From contig ONHQ01000004.1 of assembly GCA_900317685.1 (NCBI GenBank), positions 1-64,000 of the forward strand: a DNA stretch of 64,000 nucleotides, given 5' to 3'. The DNA comes from an uncultured Prevotella sp. GTDB lineage: Bacteria > Bacteroidota > Bacteroidia > Bacteroidales > Bacteroidaceae. The position numbers and the translations under genes are program-made. Positions 55,252 to 63,500 of this stretch are shown here, piece after piece (within the stretch, counting starts at the first letter, position 1; the number at the start of each line of letters is the position of its first letter). The notes beneath the pieces were generated by a model. The model worked only from the letters and a program-made list of their open reading frames with translations. It was not told where the DNA came from and did not search any database.

Positions 55252-56007
55252 TCATCTCAATGAACCTTGTATTTCTTCGTAATAATGATTCAGAACAACT
55301 ATTGCCGGTTGCTTGAACTTTATGATAGGATCGATAAAGAGCAGGTGCTCATTGTCAGATAGCACATTATCTCCATCAGCGGATACATCCGTAATTGCAA
55401 TGTATTCGTTAGCATAAAAATATCTGTCTTCGATATTTAGTCCTAATCCTTTCAGTAGATAGTCATCAATATCTTTTTGGCTTGGAGTAGAGAACTTCTT
55501 TGGAAGATATTGTTGTTGGAGGATAATCCTCACGCCATCAGTATCTTCGCTTATTCCAATAAACTTATAGCTTGTCGATGGGAAAAGAATGTTATGGATC
55601 AAATGTTCATAGATGACATCTTGTGCATGGATATTTTTGATAACTGCCTTGGCGAAAGGATTGCGGATCTTGGTAATAGTGTCCCCTTCTTCATTGAGAT
55701 AGACAATGCTCTCTCCGGAAGGGAGTCGCTTGCGGTCACCAAACTTACTCCATTCTAATTTGGGTATGAATAAGCCATAGTCTTTGGCTATGGAAATCAA
55801 GCGTTCCCCTTCAGTCTCTTGCGCTGCAGCTCTCGTGCCTTGCTCGTAATCTCCATATCGTTGAGAGGATACCCCAGTCTCAAACACTCGAATATCGCTT
55901 CTGTCGCGATCGGCCTGTATTTTGGACTCAAGGACAACACGTATAGGTTGGCTTTCTGTCCGTTTCTTAAAGAGATGTCTGATAAGTTTTTCTCCATATC
56001 TCCACAT
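55252..56007 (-). CDS. Kinase-fold protein of the polyvalent-protein type
   Basis: 251 residues. The order of motifs matches the putative polyvalent protein kinase group: YGLFIPKLEWSKFGDRKRLP and a strand ESIVYLNEEGDTITKIRNPF carrying a likely ATP-contacting Lys, then SADGDNVLS (Asp and Asn of a catalytic loop) and LLFIDPIIKF (a DFG-like Asp). Such proteins are found on phages, conjugative elements and near toxin genes; no substrate is known. A minus-strand TAATTTTG box (56028-56035) leaves a 14-20-base leader. It diverges from the YafQ-type toxin pair. Confidence 0.65.
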   Translation of the reverse strand: MWRYGEKLIRHLFKKRTESQPIRVVLESKIQADRDRSDIRVFETGVSSQRYGDYEQGTRAAAQETEGERLISIAKDYGLFIPKLEWSKFGDRKRLPSGESIVYLNEEGDTITKIRNPFAKAVIKNIHAQDVIYEHLIHNILFPSTSYKFIGISEDTDGVRIILQQQYLPKKFSTPSQKDIDDYLLKGLGLNIEDRYFYANEYIAITDVSADGDNVLSDNEHLLFIDPIIKFKQPAIVVLNHYYEEIQGSLR

Positions 56008-56027
56008 TATATAATCTGCTTTGTTTG

Positions 56028-56035
56028 CAAAATTA
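56028..56035 (-). promoter_or_regulatory. -7 box of the kinase-fold gene
   Basis: TAATTTTG on the minus strand; TTG lies 21 bases upstream at 56057-56059. Confidence 0.5.
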
Positions 56036-56081
56036 AGTTTTTTCTATGAGACTTCCAACTTTATTTGTGGCTTTTTGTTCT

Positions 56082-56188
56082 CTTTTTATTTTGTCATTCC
56101 CCTCGTCTACTGTATAGATCTCAGATAAGTTGCGCTGCACTCGGGAATGCAAAATAAAAATCCATTTCATTCCTTTTTATTTTGTCAT
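56082..56188. repeat. Three copies of CTTTTTATTTTGTCAT in the divergent gap
   Basis: Direct copies at 56082-56097 and 56173-56188. Between them, 56143-56160 (GGGAATGCAAAATAAAAA) is an inverted copy that pairs with 56083-56101 with one bulge, giving a stem of about 18 bp around 41 bases. The second direct copy ends 4 bases before the -33 box of the toxin-antitoxin promoter, a good place for an autoregulatory operator. Confidence 0.7.
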
Positions 56189-56191
56189 AGG

Positions 56192-56223
56192 TTTGCTACT
56201 TTGGAATTTTATTTTTATTTTTG
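56192..56223 (+). promoter_or_regulatory. Promoter of the toxin-antitoxin pair
   Basis: TTTG (56192-56195), 20 bases, TATTTTTG (56216-56223), 19 bases before the antitoxin start. Confidence 0.65.
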
Positions 56224-56241
56224 CATCAGAAAGGAATAGTT

Positions 56242-56478
56242 ATGGCTACATTGCAAGTTTCAAATACTCAGATTTCAACATTAGATGCTCTTTGGGCACT
56301 TTTCAAGAGTCAGCCCAAGGCCGTTCGCAAGGCTTTCGTGAAAAGACTAAAGTCGGAAGAGACCTCAGAAGAATTAAAGGAGGATGTCGTCAAGCATATC
56401 AAGGCAGTGAGGAGCGGAAAGGAAAAGATTTATTCCTTCGACTCCTTGGAGAACGCAAAAAAATGGCTTGACGAATGA
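56242..56478 (+). CDS. Antitoxin of a YafQ-type toxin-antitoxin pair
   Basis: 78 residues (MATLQVSNTQISTLDALWAL...). Lies directly before the toxin and overlaps it by 4 bases (ATGA), the usual arrangement. The C-terminal half is charged and probably helical (ETSEELKEDVVKHIKAV, ending LENAKKWLDE), as in antitoxins that wrap around RelE-fold toxins. The N-terminal DNA-binding type cannot be fixed by eye. Confidence 0.8.
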   Translation: MATLQVSNTQISTLDALWALFKSQPKAVRKAFVKRLKSEETSEELKEDVVKHIKAVRSGKEKIYSFDSLENAKKWLDE

Positions 56479-56756
56479 AATACAAAATCTATTTCTCCTC
56501 GTCTTTCAAGAAATCGTATAAGCTCTGCAAGAAACGTGGTTATGACATGTCGTTATTTGATGATGTATATAACCTGCTCGAAAAAAACGGTTGTCTGCCT
56601 GAGAAGTATTTGCCACATCAATTACATGGCAAATTGAAAGGCATTTGGGAATGCCATATCACGCCAGACTGGATTCTATTGTGGGATCAGAATGACAAAG
56701 AGTTGACGCTTTATCTTATGGATACAGGTACACATGCCGATCTTTACAAGAAGTAA
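56475..56756 (+). CDS. YafQ family mRNA interferase toxin
   Basis: 93 residues of the RelE/YafQ fold. The residues known to matter in E. coli YafQ (H50, H63, D67, H87) have clear counterparts: H48 in YLPHQLHG, H61 in WECHITPDW, D65 in the same segment, and H87 in TGTHADLY. So it should be an active ribosome-dependent RNase. Partner of the antitoxin at 56242. Confidence 0.9.
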   Translation: MKYKIYFSSSFKKSYKLCKKRGYDMSLFDDVYNLLEKNGCLPEKYLPHQLHGKLKGIWECHITPDWILLWDQNDKELTLYLMDTGTHADLYKK

Positions 56757-56776
56757 GCAAGAGTCCTTTAAGAAAG

Positions 56777-57442
56777 ATGAAAATCATAGTTTCAAAAGAG
56801 ATAGAGAACGTTTGCCCGAATTTCGTAGGGGCTTGCGTGGAAGCGCAGGTAAGGAACTCACCCTATTGCGCTGAGCTGTGGCAGGAGATCAATGCCTTGG
56901 GCGAGCACTATCGCGAGGTACTGAGCACCGAGACGCTGAAGGCTATTTCCGGTATCGAAGCCACGCGACGCGTCTACCGTGCTTGTGGCAAGGATCCCTC
57001 GCGCTACCGTCCTGCCGCTGAGGCCCTGATACGCCGGCAGCTCAAGGGCAAGGATCTCTATCAGATCGATACCTTGGTGGATCTCGTCAACTTGGCGAGC
57101 ATTCGCTATGGCTACAGCATTGGCGGCTTTGACGCGGATAAGTTCGAGGGTGACACGCTGACGCTCGGCGTGGGCCGCGAAGGTGAACCTTACGAAGGTA
57201 TCGGCCGTGGTATGATCAACATTGCGGGACTGCCCGTCTACCGCGATGCCAAGGGTGGAGTGGGGACGCCTACTTCCGACAATGAGCGGACCAAGATAAG
57301 TCTGTCCACAACCCATCTCGTCGTGCTCATTAATGGCTATGATGGTGATGAGGAACAGGTAAAGGCGAATGCCCGCTACATCCAGGAGCTCGTCAGGAAA
57401 TACGCGGCCTCAGACGGCGGCTCATTCTTTATTTATCATTAA
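56777..57442 (+). CDS. B3/B4 tRNA-binding domain protein
   Basis: 221 residues of the stand-alone B3/B4 family, which is related to the editing domain of phenylalanyl-tRNA synthetase beta. Typical parts: ISGIEATRRVYRACGKDPSR, RYRPAAEALIRRQLKGKDLY, and DLVNLASIRYGYSIGGFD. Possible role in removing wrongly charged amino acids; this is not proven for the family. It is 20 bases after the toxin gene, so read-through is possible. Confidence 0.88.
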   Translation: MKIIVSKEIENVCPNFVGACVEAQVRNSPYCAELWQEINALGEHYREVLSTETLKAISGIEATRRVYRACGKDPSRYRPAAEALIRRQLKGKDLYQIDTLVDLVNLASIRYGYSIGGFDADKFEGDTLTLGVGREGEPYEGIGRGMINIAGLPVYRDAKGGVGTPTSDNERTKISLSTTHLVVLINGYDGDEEQVKANARYIQELVRKYAASDGGSFFIYH

Positions 57443-57516
57443 AGCTTGATTCGCAAGTGAATCATACATCCTCATATGATTCTCCCGGATGAGTCAAATA
57501 TTGTACCCAACTGATG

Positions 57517-57555
57517 AAAAAGCCTCGCTCGGTCAACAGACTGGGCGAGGCTTTT
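57517..57555. terminator. Terminator after the B3/B4 gene
   Basis: AAAAGCCTCGC and its complement GCGAGGCTTTT (57545-57555), 17-base loop. Confidence 0.8.
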
Positions 57556-57568
57556 CGATAATAGTGGT

Positions 57569-57850
57569 TTACGGATCAGGTGGCGGGTCACTGCTATCCG
57601 TCGGGTCGCTTGGTGGTGAGGCATCGGGCTTTCCTGTGGCTTCTAGACTGAGGTCACCCTTGCGGAAGCGGATGGTGCGACCGTCGCGTGCGGCACGGAG
57701 GATGGCGGGTATCTGTGCCAGCACGGCGAACATCAGTAGCAGGCCCACGGCGGTGAGCACGGAGTTGTCGATGATGCCCGTGGGCGGGAGCAGGAAGCCA
57801 GCTACAAGGAGCAGGACGCTGAGGATGAAGGTGATGGTGAAAATATACAT
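57569..57850 (-). CDS. Small membrane protein, 93 aa
   Basis: Two hydrophobic helices (about 2-22 and 30-50: MYIFTITFILSVLLLVAGFL, then NSVLTAVGLLLMFAVLAQIP), a basic segment, and a Pro/Asp/Ser-rich tail (DASPPSDPTDSSDPPPDP). It follows the HU-like gene by 62 bases in the same direction. Both proteins end in acidic, low-complexity tails. Family not recognised. Confidence 0.65.
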   Translation of the reverse strand: MYIFTITFILSVLLLVAGFLLPPTGIIDNSVLTAVGLLLMFAVLAQIPAILRAARDGRTIRFRKGDLSLEATGKPDASPPSDPTDSSDPPPDP

Positions 57851-57912
57851 ATACAGTTAGGAGTTAGAAATTAGGGGTTAGGAGTTAGCGTCCTAACCCC
57901 ATAGTCTATTTA
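57851..57912. repeat. TTAGGAGTTAG short repeats
   Basis: GTTAGGAGTTAG-type sequence occurs twice here (57855-57888) and again near 60250 on the other side of the IS element. Simple filler-type repeat. Confidence 0.5.
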
Positions 57913-58446
57913 TTACGCTGTGTCGCCGGAGCCACCTGTGGACGTACCGCTGTCGGAGCCGCCGTCTGAGGTGCTGCCGCCGTCGTTGGTGTCGTCGCCA
58001 TCGTCCACGGTGCCGTCGTCGTTGGAGGTGATCTGCTTCACCACCTTGCCGTTGCGGTCGATGCAGGTGATGGAGATGGAGGTCTTGGCGAGCTCCTGCT
58101 TGATGTCGGAGTTGGGGACGAAGATCACACGGCGGGAGGTGACGAGCTTGGTGCTCACGTCGCCTACGTTCTCCACGGATGCCGAACGGATGCCGAAGCG
58201 CATGGTGCCCAGACCCGGCACGGCGACCGAGTGTCCCTCGGTGGCCCACGCCTTGATGACCTCGCCGATGGCGTCCCAGGCGGCGTTGATGGCGCCACGG
58301 TTGATGCCGCTGCGGGTGGCAGCCTCTTGGATGACCTTTGCGCTGGAGAGTCTGCTGTAGATCTCGGGCAGCATGACGTAGGCGTACTTCTCTTTGGTCT
58401 TGTCGAACGAAATGTTACGCTCGACGGCTTTCACTTTGATTGCCAT
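57913..58446 (-). CDS. HU-like DNA-binding protein
   Basis: 177 residues. Bacteroidetes type of HU/IHF-related protein: MAIKVKAVERNISFDKTKEK, VMLPEIYSRLSSAKVIQEAA, then the arm region GLGTMRFGIRSASVENV. The C-terminal 45 residues are a Asp/Gly/Ser/Thr-rich tail. Members organise DNA, often near mobile or phage-derived loci. An IS110 element lies right upstream, with only about 50 bases of leader left between the IS and the start. Confidence 0.88.
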   Translation of the reverse strand: MAIKVKAVERNISFDKTKEKYAYVMLPEIYSRLSSAKVIQEAATRSGINRGAINAAWDAIGEVIKAWATEGHSVAVPGLGTMRFGIRSASVENVGDVSTKLVTSRRVIFVPNSDIKQELAKTSISITCIDRNGKVVKQITSNDDGTVDDGDDTNDGGSTSDGGSDSGTSTGGSGDTA

Positions 58447-58498
58447 AGTTGTAAATTTTTAAAGGGTTAATGATGTTCTTGATTACGCTTCTATATAA

Positions 58499-59884
58499 CT
58501 AATCAGTGCCATCCGTTACCTTGAGCCCAGATTGAGCTTGCTCATTCTGTAGGCGAAGAATCTTTGCTTGAAGCTTTTTAATTCTTCTTTCAAGAGTTTT
58601 CTCCTTGCTTTTGGCATATATTGACACGTCATATTCTTTTTTGTTTTTGACCATCGTATAGAAGATTCCCGCCATTTTCTTGCCTGTAGCAACCATTGCC
58701 TGTAAATGGCCGCTTCTTGCCTTGATGTGGCGGAAGTAATCTCCCAACGGTTCGTTTGATCTCCATAGCGCATTGGCGCACTGTCTGAACACCTGTCCCA
58801 CAGGATTGTTCTTGTTGGGGACTTTGCTCGAAAGCAGCTTCCCACCGGAGATTTTATTGTTCGGCACCAGATTCGCCCAACTTTCGAAGTGCCTTGCGTC
58901 AGGAAATTTCTCCACGAAGTCCGGCCCAAGTTCCGCAAGCAGCCGAAGTGCGGAGTTCTTACTCATCCCCGGCATGCGCATTACATTGACCCCCCAGGCG
59001 TTGTAGGCATACTGCTCTATGTCAAAGCTGACATCGTTGTGCAGCTGCTTCTGCTTCTTGCTGCGTTCCATAGCCGCAGCCTTGTCCGCATCCACGCTTG
59101 CAGAGTAACGGTTGACCAATTCCTCTATCTTTGCCTCGGTGTCCTTGATGAGGTTTTTGTAGTAATGGTACAGGTCATCGCTCTGCTTCATGATGAAGAG
59201 GTGGTCCTCGTCCCATGTCGCCTGGAGGGATGCCTTTATCTCCTCCTTGCTCTTCTTGCACCGCCAGTCTGCCAGCCCCGCAAGCCTCTCGGGGTCACGC
59301 TCGCCGTCAAGTATTGCCTTGATGATTGCCTGGCCGGACTTGCCCAGTATGTCGCTGAAGGCGTTGTCCAGCTTCAGGTTCATCTGCTCCATCTCCTTCT
59401 GCAGGTGCAGCACCTCACGGCTGCATGACTGTATCAGGTTGTCCCTGTGCCTTACCAAGTTCCGAATCTCACGGGTTACATTGTCAGGCTGGAAACAGGC
59501 TTTCAACAGACCGTAAGTATGGAGCGTCATCAACCAATGGGCGTCAGCCTCGTCGGTCTTCTTGCCCGCATAGTTCTTGGCTTCACGGGGATTTACCAGT
59601 ATCACATCGAACCCGTCACCCTTTAGGACTCGGAACAGGGGAAGCCAGTATACTCCGGTCGACTCCATTACCACCGTGTCTATGCCGCACTTCTTCAGCC
59701 ATGCGGATATTTCATGCAGGTCTTTCGTGTACACACCGAACGTGCGGTTGCACTTCTCGTCGCGGTCGCTTGGAACACACACCTGCATTTCCTTTGGGGA
59801 TACATCTACACCTGCAGCGTTAAGATGGACAACTTTGAACTCGCGATCCTTGCCGATTCCATTTTTTCTTCTTACCTTTGTCAT
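58499..59884 (-). CDS. IS110 family transposase
   Basis: 461 residues from the ATG at 59884. N-terminal RuvC-like DEDD domain: D27 (GVDVSPKEM), E74 (VMESTGVYWL), D111 and D114 (KTDEADAHW). Then a coiled coil and the C-terminal Transposase_20 domain (MPGMSKNSALRLLAELG, HFESWANLVPNNKISGGK). All four acidic residues are kept and the frame is intact, so the enzyme may be active. Recombination in this family is guided by a bridge RNA. Confidence 0.93.
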   Translation of the reverse strand: MTKVRRKNGIGKDREFKVVHLNAAGVDVSPKEMQVCVPSDRDEKCNRTFGVYTKDLHEISAWLKKCGIDTVVMESTGVYWLPLFRVLKGDGFDVILVNPREAKNYAGKKTDEADAHWLMTLHTYGLLKACFQPDNVTREIRNLVRHRDNLIQSCSREVLHLQKEMEQMNLKLDNAFSDILGKSGQAIIKAILDGERDPERLAGLADWRCKKSKEEIKASLQATWDEDHLFIMKQSDDLYHYYKNLIKDTEAKIEELVNRYSASVDADKAAAMERSKKQKQLHNDVSFDIEQYAYNAWGVNVMRMPGMSKNSALRLLAELGPDFVEKFPDARHFESWANLVPNNKISGGKLLSSKVPNKNNPVGQVFRQCANALWRSNEPLGDYFRHIKARSGHLQAMVATGKKMAGIFYTMVKNKKEYDVSIYAKSKEKTLERRIKKLQAKILRLQNEQAQSGLKVTDGTD

Positions 59885-59911
59885 CGTGATTGGCTTTTGT
59901 TGTAAAACATT

Positions 59912-60049
59912 GCCAGACCCGACTCCTCTGGACAGAAGTATTCTTCTATAAGGCCTCCTACGGCACAATCGTTTGTCTACTAGGAGACGGAGCCACGCTG
60001 CAAATTAGGGTCTGAGCCCTACTAAGAAACTGGCTTTAGCTTGTCTGGC
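59912..60049 (-). ncRNA. Candidate IS110 bridge RNA
   Basis: About 138 nt upstream of the transposase in its direction, closed by a 7-bp long-range pair GCCAGAC (5', 60049-60043) with GTCTGGC (3', 59918-59912). Inside are stem-loops AGGG/CCCT (60007-60020), CTCCTA/TAGGAG (59955-59960 with 59981-59986) and CCAGA/TCTGG (59913-59931), separated by loops that could hold guides. A second hairpin TTAGCTT/AAGCTAA (60036-60062) overlaps the outer stem. Known IS110 bridge RNAs come from this position. Fold judged by eye. Confidence 0.45.
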
Positions 60050-60104
60050 GCAACAAAGCTAATCACTTTTTAGTGAAAATCGTAATGTTTGAGCGCTTTT
60101 TCAA

Positions 60105-60123
60105 ATGCGTTCGAAGAACGCAT
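60105..60123. other. Perfect hairpin ATGCGTTC-GAA-GAACGCAT
   Basis: 8-bp stem with a 3-base loop, and another hairpin TCACT-TTTT-AGTGA at 60063-60076. Either part of the HU leader or of the IS end. Confidence 0.5.
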
Positions 60124-60172
60124 CCCCCAGTTATATCGTGCCTTTGTTTTAAAGACCTCTAAAAGTTTGCTG

Positions 60173-60180
60173 CAAAGATA
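60173..60180 (-). promoter_or_regulatory. -7 box upstream of the IS element
   Basis: TATCTTTG on the minus strand. Probably the original promoter of the HU-like gene, now cut off by the IS, though it could also drive the bridge RNA and transposase. Confidence 0.4.
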
Positions 60181-60415
60181 AGCATAATCTACAGGCGATG
60201 GAATGGTTGTCCCGAAGGGCGAGGGGCGGTTGTCCCGGATGGCGTTCTGAATTAGGAGTTAGGAATTATGGGTGAGGGAATAAGGATGAAAGGGGCTATA
60301 GAGAAAGAGTAGGTCTCAGGCTTGTCATGGCATAGTAGTAGATGATGGTTAATGAATTTGGCAGGCAACCTGGCAACCTGGCAACTTATCAGGCACGTAG
60401 GGACTGACGCAATAT
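60181..60415. other. Non-coding stretch with short repeats
   Basis: No gene seen. GGTTGTCCCG occurs twice (60205-60241), TTAGGAGTTAGGAATTA near 60252, and GGCAACCTGGCAACCTGGCAA (three units of 8) near 60362-60383. Confidence 0.45.
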
Positions 60416-60515
60416 AGCCCTGTAGGGGCGACATAATTCCATATTGTCGGCCGAATATATGGAATTCTGTCACTCTTTCAGGGCTATCTAACCTCTGTCG
60501 CCCTTTCAGGGCTTT
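60416..60515. repeat. REP-like inverted repeats with AGCCCTG..GGGCGACA
   Basis: Copy 1 forward from 60416 (AGCCCTGTAGGGGCGACA then TAATTCCATA). Copy 2 is reversed and ends at about 60487 (GGAATTCTGTC..TTTCAGGGCT). Copy 3 is reversed and shorter (60493-60513, TGTCGCCCTTTCAGGGCT). Copies 1 and 2 face each other as one pair of about 35-bp arms. Similar short palindromes are common in Bacteroidetes genomes. Confidence 0.65.
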
Positions 60516-60521
60516 TGTGCA

Positions 60522-63500
60522 TCAACCGTTCAGCAGCAGCTCGTCGAGGATGGCCTTGACGCCTTTGGTGTTGAGTTGCCGACGGAACTTGACATCGTAG
60601 CCGTCCTGGCGCATGGCATTGAAAAACTTCTCGGCACACTCTATCTTCTTGTTCTCGTCCGTGGTTATCTGTGTCTCGTTGGCGTAGGCCTTCGTCTCAA
60701 TCACCACATTGAGTTCCTTCGTCCCGTCCATACGCTTGACGACATACATGAAGTCGGGACTGTAGTTGGACGACGCCACCGTAGGGATGCAGATGCTGTG
60801 GGAGGGTATCTTGCCATAAACCACCACCTCGTCGATGTCGGCACGGATGTTTTTCAATTCCAGTTCCGAGTCGTAAGCGAATGCATCATAGAGATACTTG
60901 GCGGGTGGCTGCCCATAGACGCTCTTGCTGCCGATATAGGCCTGCACCACCTCGTCCTTCACGCTTCCGTCGGCATTGGTCAGCTTGGTCTCCTTGACCT
61001 TGTAGTTGGCTTGCTTGTAGCTCACCATTCCTGTCAGGGCCTCACATTTCCAATCCTCCACAGCCCGGATGAGCCGCGCCAGCGAATCCTCGTTGAACAT
61101 CTCATTGGTTATCTCCACGCCTCCCAACGCCACCTCTCTGATGGCCTCGTGCAGGATGTGTGCGGGGATGTTCGTACCCTTTGATGCCCTGCGCAGGAAG
61201 TCGTTATAGGCGAAATGAATGCCACGGACCGTAATCTCTGCATTGCCCTCCTCTACGATACGGGCAAAGCTCTGTTCAACGGCCAACTTCTCGCGCGAGG
61301 AACTGAGCACCTGCAAGGAGAAGACCTTGTTGTCGCGGATGATGCCGGGCAATGCCTTCTCTATCTGTCCGTCTATCTCCTTGTCAAAATAGAGCACATA
61401 CTTCCGGTTGAGCGTGCTCCACAGGCTGCGAAGCTCTTCGAAGCGGGCCTTGCGGATGGGGACGGTTCCGGTACGCTTGCTGTTGCGGTTGACGATATGG
61501 CTCGGGTTGACGCCACCTGCCAATTGGATAAACTCCGGATATTCGCGCAGCATGTCGTCCAGTCGGTCGGGGATAATCTTGGATCGGATGTCAACATAGT
61601 TTTTCCGGAGAAGTTCTATAAGGAACTCATTGGGCTCCATGCCCCGCATGCGTGCCACGGCTTCGACGTGGTCGGGACGTACCTCCAGGGGCTTGGCCTG
61701 GTCGGTGCTGATCTCGCTGTTGATCTCGGCCACGAGCTTATTGGCAAAGTCGCGCTCCGTGAAATCGACGATATAGTTGAGCATGAACGAATCCTTGGAG
61801 ATGCGGTTGCCGGCCGAATCGACTGGCAGACGGAGGCCACGGCCCACCTCCTGCAGCTTACTGATCTCCGATCCGCTCGACCGCAGCTTGCAGATGGTAA
61901 ACACATTGGGGTTGTCCCATCCCTCCTTGAGCGTCCACTTGGAGAAGAGGAAGCGGAGCACGTTGGGACGGCCCTCGGCATCGTGGAAGCTGAGCAGCTC
62001 CTTCTTGCCGTGGAGGATTACCTTCACCTCCTTGGCGATGTTCTCGTCCGAGTCGTTGTTGTCCTGGGCAAAATAGCCGGCGCAGGTGCCTTCGAGGTTG
62101 TCGAGCGTGGCTTGCAGATAGTCGGCATAGGCAGGCGTATTGGGGCGCGCAAGTTCTTTCCTCACCCTTGCCTCGAGCAGCCGAAGGAATTTCTGCCGGA
62201 GCCATCCGTCGTTGTTGCCCTCGGGCCCACGGAAACTCTCGATGTTGTCGATGAAGAAGAGTGCCAGTGTTTTAATGGGCAGTCCCTCACGGCAGAAGTT
62301 TGCCCGCTCGGTTTCGAAGTGGCGCATGAGTGCCAGATCGATCATTCCTTCCTGATACGAGGCACTATACTGGTCGGGGAAGAACTCCTCGCCCACGTGC
62401 TTCTCCTGTCCGTTGCTCAGCACAACGGCCTTTGCGCTGATGTTCTCTACGGTCACACCATCAAAATCCTTGTCCACGATGCTGAGACTTTCGCCCTTGT
62501 GCAAGGTGTGGGTTACGATAGGCTGTTTCTCGCAGATGTACTGCATGTTGACGGAGTCGCCCTTTTGCAGACTAGTAATCTTCACCTTGCGGTCGGCACG
62601 TCGCTTGCCCGGCAGTTCGAGGTGCTCCTTGGCCACGCCCTTGATGAGTCCCTCGTTGAACGACTGGGCGGCATCAAGGTCATAGACGAGGTTCTGATAG
62701 TCCTTCACCCGTCGCTTCTTCTTGCCCTTGCCGATGGTGAACTCCGGGAAGGTGGCGCCATAGCGGAGGACGAGCTGCGGCTCAAAGTTTTTTATCAGCG
62801 CGGCATACGACTTTCCGGTACGGTCCATGCGGTGGGGCTCGTCGATGATGAGTACAGGGCGTGTGTTGCGGATGGCATCAGCCGGGCGATAAAATCCGCC
62901 CACGGGCTGGTCGTAGTCATCGCGGGTGAGGAGTTTGCCGTTGGCAATGAGCTGGGCATTTAGCACAAGTACGTAAATGCGGTTCTTCTGCTGGCTGCTG
63001 CCTTGGAAGAAGTGTCTTACCGCTGGAGGCATGTTCTGCCGCCCCTTCTTCTTGTTCTTTTGCGGTTCGAGCAGGCATAGCTCTATCTGGGCGTTGTAGT
63101 TGCACACATCGGAGAAGTGGTGCATCACCTCTGGGTCGTCGAGAAACGAGGCCGTGCCCGCCTTGATGGGCAGGGTAGGGACGGCAATGATGAACTTGTT
63201 GAGCCCGCATCGCCGATGCAGCTCAAACATCGTGCGGGTATAGACGTAGGTCTTGCCGGTACCCGTCTCCATCTTCACGTCCATCGAGAGGTGCGGTGGC
63301 AGGTCCTTCAGGGCGGCAGGCATGCTGATGGGGTCGAGGTCTTTCAGAGGACCCCCGGCCGTGTTGAGCAGATGGTTCTCGCCCTGTACTCCCCGTATGG
63401 CGTGCTTGCTGAGGTATGGCCCCAAGAGCGGGTTCTGATGAGTCTGTCGGGAGGTGGTCATGCTCATGGATGCTTCCACCACCTTGGCCACAGCCTTGAC

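Larger units (their letters stand above)
58470..60060 (-). mobile_element. IS110 family insertion sequence (ends approximate)
   Basis: Contains the transposase (58499-59884) and about 175 bases of structured non-coding DNA upstream of it. IS110 elements have no clear terminal inverted repeats and make no target duplication, so I can only bracket the ends: left within 58455-58498, right probably near 60050-60062, possibly as far as 60170. Single copy in this window. Confidence 0.75.

Noticed and set aside
58447..60180. Terminal inverted repeats or target duplication of the IS
   Set aside because: I looked for matching ends and found none, which is normal for IS110; the limits are therefore left approximate.
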